From assembly GCA_031281385.1 (NCBI GenBank), contig JAITFL010000058.1, positions 1-42,123 on the forward strand: a DNA stretch of 42,123 nt, read 5' to 3'. This document shows positions 15,964 through 22,889 of this stretch, in pieces. How positions within the stretch are numbered: the first letter of the stretch is position 1; every line of letters starts with the position of its first letter. The notes under the pieces were generated by a model. That model searched no databases. It saw only the letters and a program-made list of their open reading frames with translations, and was not told where the DNA came from. A program made the translations under genes and the position numbers. The DNA comes from Holophagales bacterium. Its GTDB lineage: Bacteria; Acidobacteriota; Holophagae; Holophagales; Holophagaceae.

Positions 15964-16965
15964 ATGGGAAAAGACAAACTGCACATCTGGCTCGTTTCAA
16001 AGCTGGCGGCCATGGCTTGTCCTGAGAATCCGCCTAAAATCACCTACTGCAACAAAGGGGGTGATGTAATAATCGTGGGTGTCACGAAGACTCCGCGAGA
16101 GAAATGCGTCGGCTATCCCGATGGATGCGAGCGCTGCTGGTGGTTCGGCATCGAAAACCTAGCTTTTACCGGCAAGTTCGATGGCACTGTGTTAGGCGTT
16201 TGCCCTACGTGCGAACGTGAAATTGGTGATTCCTATGTCTATGAGGACAACAGACTGCAAGGCATGATTCTTGTCCCAGCCTCAGATGTGGCTGAAACTC
16301 AGATGCTAGGCTGGAAAACGATAGCCAAGACTCTGGCGCGCCGCTTGACAAAACGCAGGACTGTACATCGCAGCGTACTCGAATACTGCCCTTCCGATGA
16401 ATCAGAGGGTACTAAGATATGTTGCCAGAAAGCTCGGCTAGAGGCCGTGGGCAAAAGCGAAGGGTGCAGGGAAGACGAAAATCGGCGGGCCGACTGCTGG
16501 ATATCCTGGGCTGCGTCAGGCAAGGCGATAAAGCTGACGGCGGATGGGGTAGAGCCAGCCGATGAGGACATTGAGAGCCTACGTGCTTCTTGGGAGGCAA
16601 TTGCCGATGCGTTGGCTCGCCACATAATAAAATGCGAAAGTGAATTTGGCATCATCTCGCACCTCTGTCCGGGAAGCGTGTCTGTTGCGACAGACCGCTG
16701 CCAAAAACAACCGATCGGTGAGGGAATGCGGCTGTTCTATTACGAGCGTTTGGGCAGAGAGGACGGCGACAAAAAATTCGAGGCATCTGACAAGCGGGAC
16801 GGCTATTGCGACTACGGATGGGATTATGATTTGCGGAGTTTGTGCTGGATATCCTGGGCCGCAGCAGAAAGCGGAGTCGAGATGAGGCTGGCCGACTGGG
16901 CCGTGGAACGATTGAACAAGAAACAGTATGTGGGCGAGGCGCGCACTGCAAAGGACAAGGAATGA
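15964..16965 (+). CDS. Cysteine-rich protein with internal duplication, function unknown
   Basis: A 333-residue soluble protein I do not recognise. An N-terminal zinc-ribbon-like part contains C55xxC58 and C80xxC83 (CERC, CPTC). Then come two diverged repeats, about residues 117-186 and 210-304. Each has W-x-x-I-A-x-x-L-A-R (WKTIAKTLARRL, WEAIADALARHI), a Cys-Pro (EYCPS, HLCPG), further Cys, and a closing CWISWAA motif shared exactly. Paired Cys and conserved Trp suggest metal-binding or disulfide-stabilised modules. There is no signal peptide. ATG 15964 follows GGGGGAG. Immediate neighbours are also small unknown genes, so the patch looks accessory. Confidence 0.75.
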   Translation: MGKDKLHIWLVSKLAAMACPENPPKITYCNKGGDVIIVGVTKTPREKCVGYPDGCERCWWFGIENLAFTGKFDGTVLGVCPTCEREIGDSYVYEDNRLQGMILVPASDVAETQMLGWKTIAKTLARRLTKRRTVHRSVLEYCPSDESEGTKICCQKARLEAVGKSEGCREDENRRADCWISWAASGKAIKLTADGVEPADEDIESLRASWEAIADALARHIIKCESEFGIISHLCPGSVSVATDRCQKQPIGEGMRLFYYERLGREDGDKKFEASDKRDGYCDYGWDYDLRSLCWISWAAAESGVEMRLADWAVERLNKKQYVGEARTAKDKE

Positions 16966-17013
16966 TACACTGTGTCGCATCTGACCTGTCAATGGACGGA
17001 AGGGGGAATTTTC

Positions 17014-17427
17014 TTGAGCAGAAGCACACTCAGATATCCAGCCGCCAAGATCGCGGGTAACTCGGATAAAGAGAGCCGCGCAGCGGCGAACAGGGCGCTA
17101 CGCCGAAAGAACAGGGCTAGGCTGGCGCGGGGCGAGGAGCCGCTACTGATGAGGGAAGTTAGCGACACTTGGACATTTGCCTCCGATGGTCTGGCCCAGT
17201 ACTGCCGCAGCCTTGACCTCAACTCCTACATCATGGTGGTCACGTCTGTCTTACGTGCATACATCAACAGCGGCGTAGCCAAGATGGAGCGGAGGCCGTT
17301 GTTTTTCGGTGGCGGGTATTGGTCAATAGATGGGCTGCTGGAGAAGCACAAGAACCCCGAGAGCATCACTGACAAGCAGATCGCCGAGTGGTGCGCCGCA
17401 GAGGTCAAGAAAAACGCCAACAGGTAG
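17014..17427 (+). CDS. Conserved small hypothetical protein
   Basis: A 137-residue protein. The N-terminal part is basic and helical (ESRAAANRALRRKNRARLARGEEPLLMREVSDTW in substance), followed by WTFASDGLAQY. This layout resembles a widespread family of short unknown proteins whose core reads roughly ANRxLRRxxK...L....EVSDVW....DGxxY. The TTG at 17014 is chosen because AAGGGGG lies about 8 nt upstream; an in-frame GTG at 16972 has none. It follows the cysteine-rich gene by 48 bp. No function can be given. Confidence 0.65.
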   Translation: MSRSTLRYPAAKIAGNSDKESRAAANRALRRKNRARLARGEEPLLMREVSDTWTFASDGLAQYCRSLDLNSYIMVVTSVLRAYINSGVAKMERRPLFFGGGYWSIDGLLEKHKNPESITDKQIAEWCAAEVKKNANR

Positions 17428-17573
17428 CAGTGGCCGATGGCAAAGCAATGGCGCACTATGCCCTTGTTCTTGTCTAATACGGTTTTCGATTGCTGTTGCA
17501 AATAACGCCATTCGGAAACCAGCACTGTGCAATGCTTTTTTTCTTGTAACTTGTACCTGATATAAGGCGGCGA

Positions 17574-17969
17574 TCAGTTCGTCTCGCCATCTACATACAC
17601 CCACCTGCCCTCTTCTCTAACGAAAGTGCTCAGCTCGCGGTGAAGCACCCTGCTTTTGCCTATTTGCAGGCTTGCATGAAAGAGGACAGTCCCCGTCTCA
17701 TCGTTCTTTCCGCCCAACTCGGTCTTAAGGATTTTCAGGCCCAAGTAGCGGATGTTTTTGCATTGCCTCTGTAACTCTTCTACGTTGATCTCCTGCCTCT
17801 TGTCCTCTGCCGTGGTTTGAACGATGTAGTCCACCCTCGCTTCCGAGTAGGCCGCAAATCTGCTGCGCATCAAGGCGACGGCAGTCTCGGGCAGCCGCTT
17901 CCCACTTAGGAATGGCGCACAGCATTTTTCAAAAACGATGCCGGAATGGCAGGGGCATAGGCGAGACAT
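17574..17969 (-). CDS. YchJ-like SEC-C motif protein
   Basis: A 131-residue protein beginning with a SEC-C zinc motif (MSRLCPCHSGIVFEKCC, with C5, C7, C16 and C17), followed by the YchJ central domain (PETAVALMRSRFAAYSEARVDYIVQTT, then HRELSTFVREEGRWVYVDGE). The YchJ family is of uncertain function; its central domain has an NTF2-like fold. It is slightly shorter than the usual ~150 residues and lacks the second SEC-C motif some members carry at the C-terminus. ATG 17969 has GGAG about 8 nt upstream. It is divergent from the SPFH gene, with about 90 bp between the two starts. Confidence 0.85.
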   Translation of the reverse strand: MSRLCPCHSGIVFEKCCAPFLSGKRLPETAVALMRSRFAAYSEARVDYIVQTTAEDKRQEINVEELQRQCKNIRYLGLKILKTELGGKNDETGTVLFHASLQIGKSRVLHRELSTFVREEGRWVYVDGETN

Positions 17970-18006
17970 AGGCAGGCTCCAAAAAAGATTTTAGCGCATT
18001 TTTAGC

Positions 18007-18035
18007 TTGACTAGCTATCAAAGTGATAGCATACT
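18007..18035 (+). promoter_or_regulatory. Promoter of the SPFH-RHH operon with built-in operator palindrome
   Basis: TTGACT (18007-18012) and CATACT (18030-18035) are separated by exactly 17 bp. The spacer holds a perfect inverted repeat, GCTATCA-AAG-TGATAGC (18014-18030), so a bound dimer would block RNA polymerase. The operon's second gene encodes a ribbon-helix-helix protein, the obvious candidate autorepressor (inference). The SPFH ATG follows at 18060 after AAAGGAG. Confidence 0.6.
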
Positions 18036-18059
18036 GAAATCATCACAAAGGAGATCACC

Positions 18060-18968
18060 ATGTTCAAAGAAAAGGCTATCAACCCCACCCCCGGCATTCC
18101 GGCTCTGCTGTTGGTTACGGCAGTTTTTTCTGCGTCCCTTGGCGGCACCATCTATTTTGGCAACATGGCCGACAAACTATCGGATCTGCATGAGTCCGTC
18201 ACCTTCCCAACAATCCTGATCATCGCTTGCTCGCTTGTGCTGCTAATTTCCATCATCTGCTTATGCGGCTTTTACTTTTTGAGCCCCAACCAAGCGGCTG
18301 TCTTGCAGCTATTCGGCAACTACAAAGGGACGGTGCGAACTGATGGGGGGCTGTGCTGGGCAAACCCATTCATCATTGCAAAAAAAATCAGCCTGCGCGT
18401 CAACACTTTTGAATCTTCAAAACTGAAAGTAAACGACCTAGACGGCAACCCTATCGAAATTGGGGCCGTCGTCACATGGCGGGTGATAGATACAGCCCAA
18501 GCCGTGTTCAACGTAGAGACCTATACACAATTTGTGACCATCCAGAGCGAGGCTGCCTTAAGAAACCTAGCAACGCATTTTCCCTACGATGTCCATGACG
18601 ATGAAAAAATCGCGCTAAGGAGCCACACCGACCTAGTTGCCGAAAAACTGAAGACTGAAGTAGAAAAAAGACTGGCCGAAGCTGGGGTGGAAGTCATCGA
18701 GGCCAGAATCAGCCATCTTGCGTACGCCCAAGAGATAGCCCAAGCCATGCTGCAAAGGCAACAGGCCGGGGCCATAATAGCCGCCCGGCAACGCATCGTG
18801 GAGGGCGCGGTGGGGATGGTCGAGATGGCCTTAGAGCGGATAGAGGCCCAAGGCAGGGTCAAGCTGGACGAAGAGCGAAAGGCCGCCATGGTCTCCAACT
18901 TATTGGTAGTCCTATGCTCGGAGAGGTCTGCCCAGCCGGTTGTAAACACTGGCACCCTTTACCATTGA
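18060..18968 (+). CDS. SPFH/Band 7 (prohibitin/stomatin-like) membrane protein
   Basis: A 302-residue protein. Two N-terminal membrane segments (about 12-32 and 52-78) are followed by FLSPNQAAVLQLFGNYKGT and the SPFH domain (about 80-245: RVNTFESSKLKVNDLDGNPIEIGAVVTWRV, then QSEAALRNLATHFPYD). A helical Ala/Glu-rich tail follows (EIAQAMLQRQQAGAIIAARQRIVEGAV). SPFH proteins oligomerise into rings or cages on membranes and organise membrane microdomains or regulate proteases. Strong Shine-Dalgarno AAAGGAG precedes ATG 18060. The ribbon-helix-helix gene starts 6 bp after its stop, so the two are almost certainly cotranscribed. Partner and role here are unknown. Confidence 0.88.
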   Translation: MFKEKAINPTPGIPALLLVTAVFSASLGGTIYFGNMADKLSDLHESVTFPTILIIACSLVLLISIICLCGFYFLSPNQAAVLQLFGNYKGTVRTDGGLCWANPFIIAKKISLRVNTFESSKLKVNDLDGNPIEIGAVVTWRVIDTAQAVFNVETYTQFVTIQSEAALRNLATHFPYDVHDDEKIALRSHTDLVAEKLKTEVEKRLAEAGVEVIEARISHLAYAQEIAQAMLQRQQAGAIIAARQRIVEGAVGMVEMALERIEAQGRVKLDEERKAAMVSNLLVVLCSERSAQPVVNTGTLYH

Positions 18969-18974
18969 TCACCC

Positions 18975-19199
18975 ATGGCCGAGAGAAAGCCATTCCTTCT
19001 GCGCCTAGACCCTGCCCTGCTGGAGGCCCTTCAACGCTGGGCCGCAGACGAAATGAGGAGCCTGAATGGGCAGATTGAGTACTGCCTAAAAAATTCCCTC
19101 AAAAATTCTGGGCGGGAAAATATAGCCCTTCCCGTAGGGAATGGCACGGAGTGCATAGGCTGCGCCGAGAGTGAAGCGAGCCGCCCAGTGGGACGCTGA
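18975..19199 (+). CDS. Arc-like ribbon-helix-helix DNA-binding protein
   Basis: A 74-residue protein whose first ~45 residues, FLLRLDPALLEALQRWAADEMRSLNGQIEYCLKN in content, form a ribbon-helix-helix fold: a beta strand with alternating residues, helix A, and the SLNGQIE turn into helix B typical of Arc/MetJ-type dimers. The gene starts 6 bp after the SPFH stop and is probably translationally coupled. Small RHH genes following SPFH genes recur across bacteria; the palindrome in the operon promoter is its likely target. Residues from about 46 (ENIALPVGNGTECIGCAESEASRPVGR) do not look like an RHH domain and seem to be coded by the hairpin-rich DNA that starts here, suggesting the original C-terminus was replaced. 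Confidence 0.8.
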   Translation: MAERKPFLLRLDPALLEALQRWAADEMRSLNGQIEYCLKNSLKNSGRENIALPVGNGTECIGCAESEASRPVGR

Positions 19200-19486
19200 G
19201 GCTGTCGTTGAAGCGCAAACCCGCTCGCCGCGATGGGTTAACCGCACCTCCACAAGGCGGGGAGCGGAACGGATAGCGCAGCCGTAATCTATGAGATTCG
19301 GTGCCAATCAATAGGGGAAACGCTATAGACAAGACAGCGAATAGGGGCATGTGTCAACAAGTTGGGCATTTTGTAAAACTATCCTAATGCTCATCGGGGG
19401 CATATCCAAGCATCCGCCCCACCATCGAAGCCATGTCCATGTATCAGTCCCTACATAGGGCAGTAAGCGAAACGAGTATAAGGGGT

Positions 19487-19541
19487 CTGGGGAGTAGCGA
19501 GGGAAGTGCTCGCATGCGAGTGCGACCGAGCGAATCCCCAG
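19487..19541 (+). ncRNA. Candidate structured element (long hairpin)
   Basis: The arms CTGGGGA (19487-19493) and TCCCCAG (19535-19541) are perfectly complementary over 7 bp. They enclose several CGAG/CTCG segments, including the palindrome CTCGCATGCGAG, able to form a branched structure on either strand. Expression is unknown; DNA-level roles such as a protein-binding or transposon end are equally possible. Confidence 0.3.
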
Positions 19542-19659
19542 TTAGCATTCGGGAAGCTTTTCCACGCCCCAGCGCAAAATGTAACAGGCCGCAAGACAGC
19601 CGCTTTGGGTTTAAGCAGCGCATGACCGCGCTGCGTGTCCAGTCGGCCAAAAGCATGGC

Positions 19660-19698
19660 GCGGTGCGAAGCACCGCATCAGTACCGCCGCGAAGCGGC
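19660..19698 (+). repeat. Two adjacent GAA-loop hairpins
   Basis: GCGGTGC-GAA-GCACCGC and, 9 nt later, GCCGC-GAA-GCGGC. Both stems are perfect with the same GAA loop, which suggests structural selection or REP-like origin. Confidence 0.5.
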
Positions 19699-19837
19699 CA
19701 ACATACTTAACGGAGTCTTGCACACAAAAATTAGTCGAGTTTTGCAAGAGGCTCAATTTCCATGGTCTGCGCAGGACATCGGCTCTTTGTGCCGGACACT
19801 GCTTTTACACACAATTCCGGCTTAATGCAAAATATGC

Positions 19838-19843
19838 TATAAT
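19838..19843 (+). promoter_or_regulatory. Extended -10 promoter for korDABC
   Basis: A perfect TATAAT preceded by TGC (TGCTATAAT, extended -10), 38 bp before the korD ATG. No good -35 is seen at the usual distance, as expected for extended -10 promoters. Confidence 0.5.
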
Positions 19844-19881
19844 AGGTATCAGCAAATGTTCACGGAGTTTTGGAGGCATGC

Positions 19882-20151
19882 ATGGCAAGTGATGCGACAG
19901 AGAAAAAGGGCAAGGGGACGATTTTTGTCAAACCCGAAATATGCAAGGGCTGCTCATTCTGCATAGACTTCTGCCCGACAGGGGCGATAGCCTTTTCTAA
20001 GGAATTCAATCAAAAGGGTTACCACTACCCAATCTTGGCACAAGAAGAAAAATGCACAGGGTGCGATCTATGCGGCCTCTATTGCCCAGACTTCGCCATT
20101 TTCGGCATCAGGCACAAAGACTTGGAAGAAATGCGCCTCAAGCGCGCCTAG
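19882..20151 (+). CDS. korD: 2-oxoacid:ferredoxin oxidoreductase, delta (4Fe-4S) subunit
   Basis: An 89-residue ferredoxin-like protein with two 4Fe-4S motifs: C21KGC24SFC27IDFC31P and C58TGC61DLC64GLYC68P. It passes electrons from the oxidoreductase to free ferredoxin. ATG 19882 is preceded by GGAGG at 5 nt; the in-frame TTG at 19870 overlaps that site and is rejected. It is the first gene of a four-gene operon with the alpha, beta and gamma subunits, which fixes its role. The complex is most like 2-oxoglutarate ferredoxin oxidoreductase; a branched-chain 2-oxoacid (VOR) specificity is possible. Confidence 0.9.
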   Translation: MASDATEKKGKGTIFVKPEICKGCSFCIDFCPTGAIAFSKEFNQKGYHYPILAQEEKCTGCDLCGLYCPDFAIFGIRHKDLEEMRLKRA

Positions 20152-20199
20152 GAAACAACCAATGATCATAGTAATTGACGCAACGGAAAGGGGGACACC

Positions 20200-21360
20200 T
20201 TGAAGGCAGATCCCAAAGGGGTGCTAACCGGAATTCATTTTATGGACGGCGACCACGCCGCCTGCGAGGGGGCCTTGGCGGCCGGATGCCGCTTTGCGGC
20301 GGGCTACCCCATCACCCCCTCGACCGAGGTGGTAGAGCGCTTTGCCGCCCGCATCCCAAAAGTCGGCGGGCTTTTTATCCAGATGGAGGACGAGATAGCT
20401 TCTTCCATCGCCATACAGGGAGCGGTCTGGGGCGGGCGCAAAGTGATGAGCGTGACAAGCGGGCCGGGCCTTTCCCTGATGATGGAGCACATCGGCTTCG
20501 CAGTGTGGACCGAGACCCCCAGCGTATGGGTGGACGTGCAGCGCTGCGGACCTTCCACCGGCCTGCCCACACAGCCGGCGCAGCAGGACATGCAGCAGAT
20601 CAAGTGGGGCAGCCACGGCGACTATGAAATAATCGCCCTTTCCCCAAACAGCCCGCAAGAATGCTTTGATCTGATGATAACCGCATTCAACCTTTCAGAA
20701 ACTTACAGGTGTCCCGTATTCTTTATGATGGACGAAGTCGTGGGGCACATGACTGAAAGAGTGCAGATTCCCAGCGCCGACAAAATTGAAGTCACTCCGA
20801 GAAAATTCACAAAGAAGGCACCCGGCGAGTTCACCCTTTACGAAACCACCAAGGACGATCTAGTCCCCGAAATGGTCAAGGCCGGGGACGGATACAAAAT
20901 ACACACCACTGGACTCACCCACGATGAACGCGGATACCCGCAGATGACAGCAGCCGCCCAAGAAAAAATGATGGTGCGACTCATAGACAAGATCAGGAAA
21001 AACGCGCACAAGCTGGTTGACGTCCGGACAGATTCCTGCGATGGCGCCGACGTCGTCGTCGTTTCTTACGGGATTACCAGCCGCATCTCCCACGCCGCGA
21101 TAGACGAGGCAAGGGCAAAGGGTCTAAAGGTCGGCCACGCCCGCTTGGTCATCTGCTGGCCCTTCCCTGACAAGCTGTTTGCCGAAATGGCCACAAAGGT
21201 CAAAGCATTTGTATTTCCAGAATTGAACATGGGCCAAATGGTCAGGGAACTTGAAAGGGCGGTCGCTGGCAGGGCAAAAGTGATCTCCGTCCCCCACGCC
21301 GGAGGAACAGTGCACCAACCAGAAACCATCCTAAACGCAATCATGGAGGCAGCGCGATGA
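20200..21360 (+). CDS. korA: 2-oxoglutarate ferredoxin oxidoreductase, alpha subunit
   Basis: A 386-residue alpha subunit carrying the pyrimidine-binding and C-terminal domains of the thiamine-diphosphate enzyme that converts a 2-oxoacid plus CoA to acyl-CoA and CO2 with reduction of ferredoxin. Family blocks visible: DGDHAACEGALAAGCRF, YPITPSTEVVERFA, the QMEDEIASS motif, TSGPGLSLM, and MDEVVGHM. The start is TTG 20200, supported by AAAGGGGG about 6 nt upstream. The stop overlaps the korB start (ATGA). In anaerobes the complex can run in the CO2-fixing direction; direction here is not known. Confidence 0.93.
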   Translation: MKADPKGVLTGIHFMDGDHAACEGALAAGCRFAAGYPITPSTEVVERFAARIPKVGGLFIQMEDEIASSIAIQGAVWGGRKVMSVTSGPGLSLMMEHIGFAVWTETPSVWVDVQRCGPSTGLPTQPAQQDMQQIKWGSHGDYEIIALSPNSPQECFDLMITAFNLSETYRCPVFFMMDEVVGHMTERVQIPSADKIEVTPRKFTKKAPGEFTLYETTKDDLVPEMVKAGDGYKIHTTGLTHDERGYPQMTAAAQEKMMVRLIDKIRKNAHKLVDVRTDSCDGADVVVVSYGITSRISHAAIDEARAKGLKVGHARLVICWPFPDKLFAEMATKVKAFVFPELNMGQMVRELERAVAGRAKVISVPHAGGTVHQPETILNAIMEAAR

Positions 21361-22250
21361 CCGAGTGCAACGTGTGTTCAGACCTTCAAAATCCTGTACT
21401 GGACGTTCTCAGACAGGATCGCATGCCCCACATCTGGTGCCCCGGCTGCGGCATTGGCACCAGCCTCAACTGCTTCGGCAGGGCGCTGATGGACTGCGGG
21501 CTCAACTTAGACAAAGTGTCAGTGGTGTCGGGCATAGGCTGCACGGGAAGAGTGGCTGGCTACTTGAACCTGGACAGCTTCCACACAACCCACGGGCGCG
21601 CCATACCATTTGCCACGGGACTGAAACTCAGCAACCCAGAATTGACTGTCGTTGTCTATTCGGGCGACGGCGACCTGTTCGCCATCGGCGGCAACCACTT
21701 CTTCCACGCCGCAAGGCGCAACATGGATTTGATGGTGGTCTGCGTCAACAACTATACGTATGGCATGACGGGCGGCCAGGTGGCGCCCACCACTCCGCTG
21801 GGCCCAACGCAGACTACCATGCCTTATGGCAATTTTGAAAATTCATTCAATCTGCCATTCATCGCTGATGCCTGCGGCGCCACATACGTCGCCCGCTGGA
21901 CGGCGCACCATGTGCGACAATTGTCCAAGTCCATGCAGGAGGCACTGCTGAAAAAAGGGCTGCGCTTCATTGAAGTGCTATGCCCCTGCCCCACCCTATA
22001 CAGCCGCCGCAACAAGCTGGGCGATGGGGTGGATCAGATGAAGTACTACAAAGAAAAGAGCACCATCAAGAATGGCGCGGACACAAAGGAAGCTGTGCTG
22101 ACTTTCCAAGGAGAGATCATCGTTGGCAAGTTCGTTGACCGCGAGCGCCCAACTTGGCTGGATTCCATGAACGCCCATCTGGGCAAAGTCCTTGGGGATT
22201 CATTCCAGCCTTATGGACAAAATTGCGGAGAGGAGGCGAAAAATGGCTAA
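21357..22250 (+). CDS. korB: 2-oxoglutarate ferredoxin oxidoreductase, beta subunit
   Basis: A 297-residue thiamine-diphosphate-binding subunit. The N-terminal WCPGCGIGT motif is typical of OFOR beta subunits. The TPP/Mg-binding motif GDGDLFAIGGNH is followed by CVNNYTYGMTGGQ. The segment VVSGIGCTGRVAGYLNLDSFHTTHGRA in content is the usual binding-pocket block. It overlaps korA by ATGA and korC by 8 bp, so all subunits are translationally coupled. Confidence 0.95.
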   Translation: MTECNVCSDLQNPVLDVLRQDRMPHIWCPGCGIGTSLNCFGRALMDCGLNLDKVSVVSGIGCTGRVAGYLNLDSFHTTHGRAIPFATGLKLSNPELTVVVYSGDGDLFAIGGNHFFHAARRNMDLMVVCVNNYTYGMTGGQVAPTTPLGPTQTTMPYGNFENSFNLPFIADACGATYVARWTAHHVRQLSKSMQEALLKKGLRFIEVLCPCPTLYSRRNKLGDGVDQMKYYKEKSTIKNGADTKEAVLTFQGEIIVGKFVDRERPTWLDSMNAHLGKVLGDSFQPYGQNCGEEAKNG

Positions 22251-22788
22251 GTCAGAAATCCGCGTCGGCGGCCTTGGGGGCCAAGGCGTCATCCTTTGCG
22301 CCTCTATTATCGGCAAAGCCGCAAGCATCTATGAGGGCAAACACGCCACGCTGATACAGGCATTCGGGCCTGAAGCCAGAGGCAGCGCCTGCTCGGCCCA
22401 AGTCAGCGTATCCGACAACATCATCGGGTACCCATACGTGACCAGCTTGGACATATTGGCCGTCCTCAGCCAAGACGCATACAACATCTTCTCCCCAACC
22501 ATCAAACCCGGCGGCATCCTGCTGTACGAAGAAGAACTGGTGAAGCTAAACGACAAACTGCCGCAGGGCGTAAAGGCCTATGGCATCCCCGCTACCCGTT
22601 ATGCAGAAGAACTTGGGCGCAAGCTAGTCCTCAACATAGTCATGGTGGGCTTCTTCGCGGGCGTCACCAAGCTGTGTTCATTCGACGCATTCAAGAGCGC
22701 CACACTGGACTCCGTCCCCAAAGGCACGGAAGACCTGAACCTAAAGGCACTGCAGAAAGGGTATGACTGCGGGATTAAGATGGGGTAG
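22243..22788 (+). CDS. korC: 2-oxoglutarate ferredoxin oxidoreductase, gamma subunit
   Basis: A 181-residue gamma subunit with the N-terminal signature VGGLGGQGVILCASIIGKAA and the block FGPEARGSACSAQVSVSD that contacts CoA in this family. ATG 22243 is preceded by AGGAGG and overlaps the end of korB; an in-frame ATG at 22192 without a site is rejected. It is the last gene of korDABC, followed by a terminator-like hairpin and the convergent RM island. Confidence 0.94.
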   Translation: MAKSEIRVGGLGGQGVILCASIIGKAASIYEGKHATLIQAFGPEARGSACSAQVSVSDNIIGYPYVTSLDILAVLSQDAYNIFSPTIKPGGILLYEEELVKLNDKLPQGVKAYGIPATRYAEELGRKLVLNIVMVGFFAGVTKLCSFDAFKSATLDSVPKGTEDLNLKALQKGYDCGIKMG

Positions 22789-22827
22789 GGCAAAAAAAGT
22801 CCGTACCCTAATCGATCGAAGCGTCTA

Positions 22828-22870
22828 CGAGTTTCTGAGTCCAACGGGGGGATACTCGTTTGGTTTTTTT
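22828..22870 (+). terminator. Candidate terminator after korDABC
   Basis: CGAGT (22828-22832) and ACTCG (22854-22858) form a short stem with a G-rich loop, followed by TTTGG and a run of seven T (22864-22870). It lies between korC and the convergent RM operon. The stem is short, so confidence is modest. Confidence 0.35.
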
Positions 22871-22889
22871 CGGTTTGGTTTCGCACCTG

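Larger units (their letters stand above)
19200..19881. other. About 680 bp of hairpin-rich DNA without a recognised gene
   Basis: No credible coding region. It contains many small inverted repeats with GAA loops or GCGA cores: GCGGTGC-GAA-GCACCGC (19660-19676), GCCGC-GAA-GCGGC (19686-19698), a CTGGGGA/TCCCCAG pair enclosing 41 nt (19487-19541), and the 12-bp palindrome CTCGCATGCGAG (19509-19520) inside it. I could not match it to tmRNA, RNase P, SRP or 6S RNA. It may be a structured RNA, a decayed mobile element or a nested repeat array. The kor promoter lies at its right end. Confidence 0.5.

Noticed and set aside
19384..19440. 18-codon minus-strand frame ending RMLGYAPDEH, possibly the tail of a decayed gene
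   Set aside because: A stop codon lies directly upstream and nothing extends it; too short to support.
19433..19892. Several open frames of 70-130 codons on both strands of the hairpin-rich region
   Set aside because: They overlap one another, lack ribosome-binding sites and show biased composition from the GCGA-type repeats; none has a recognisable motif.
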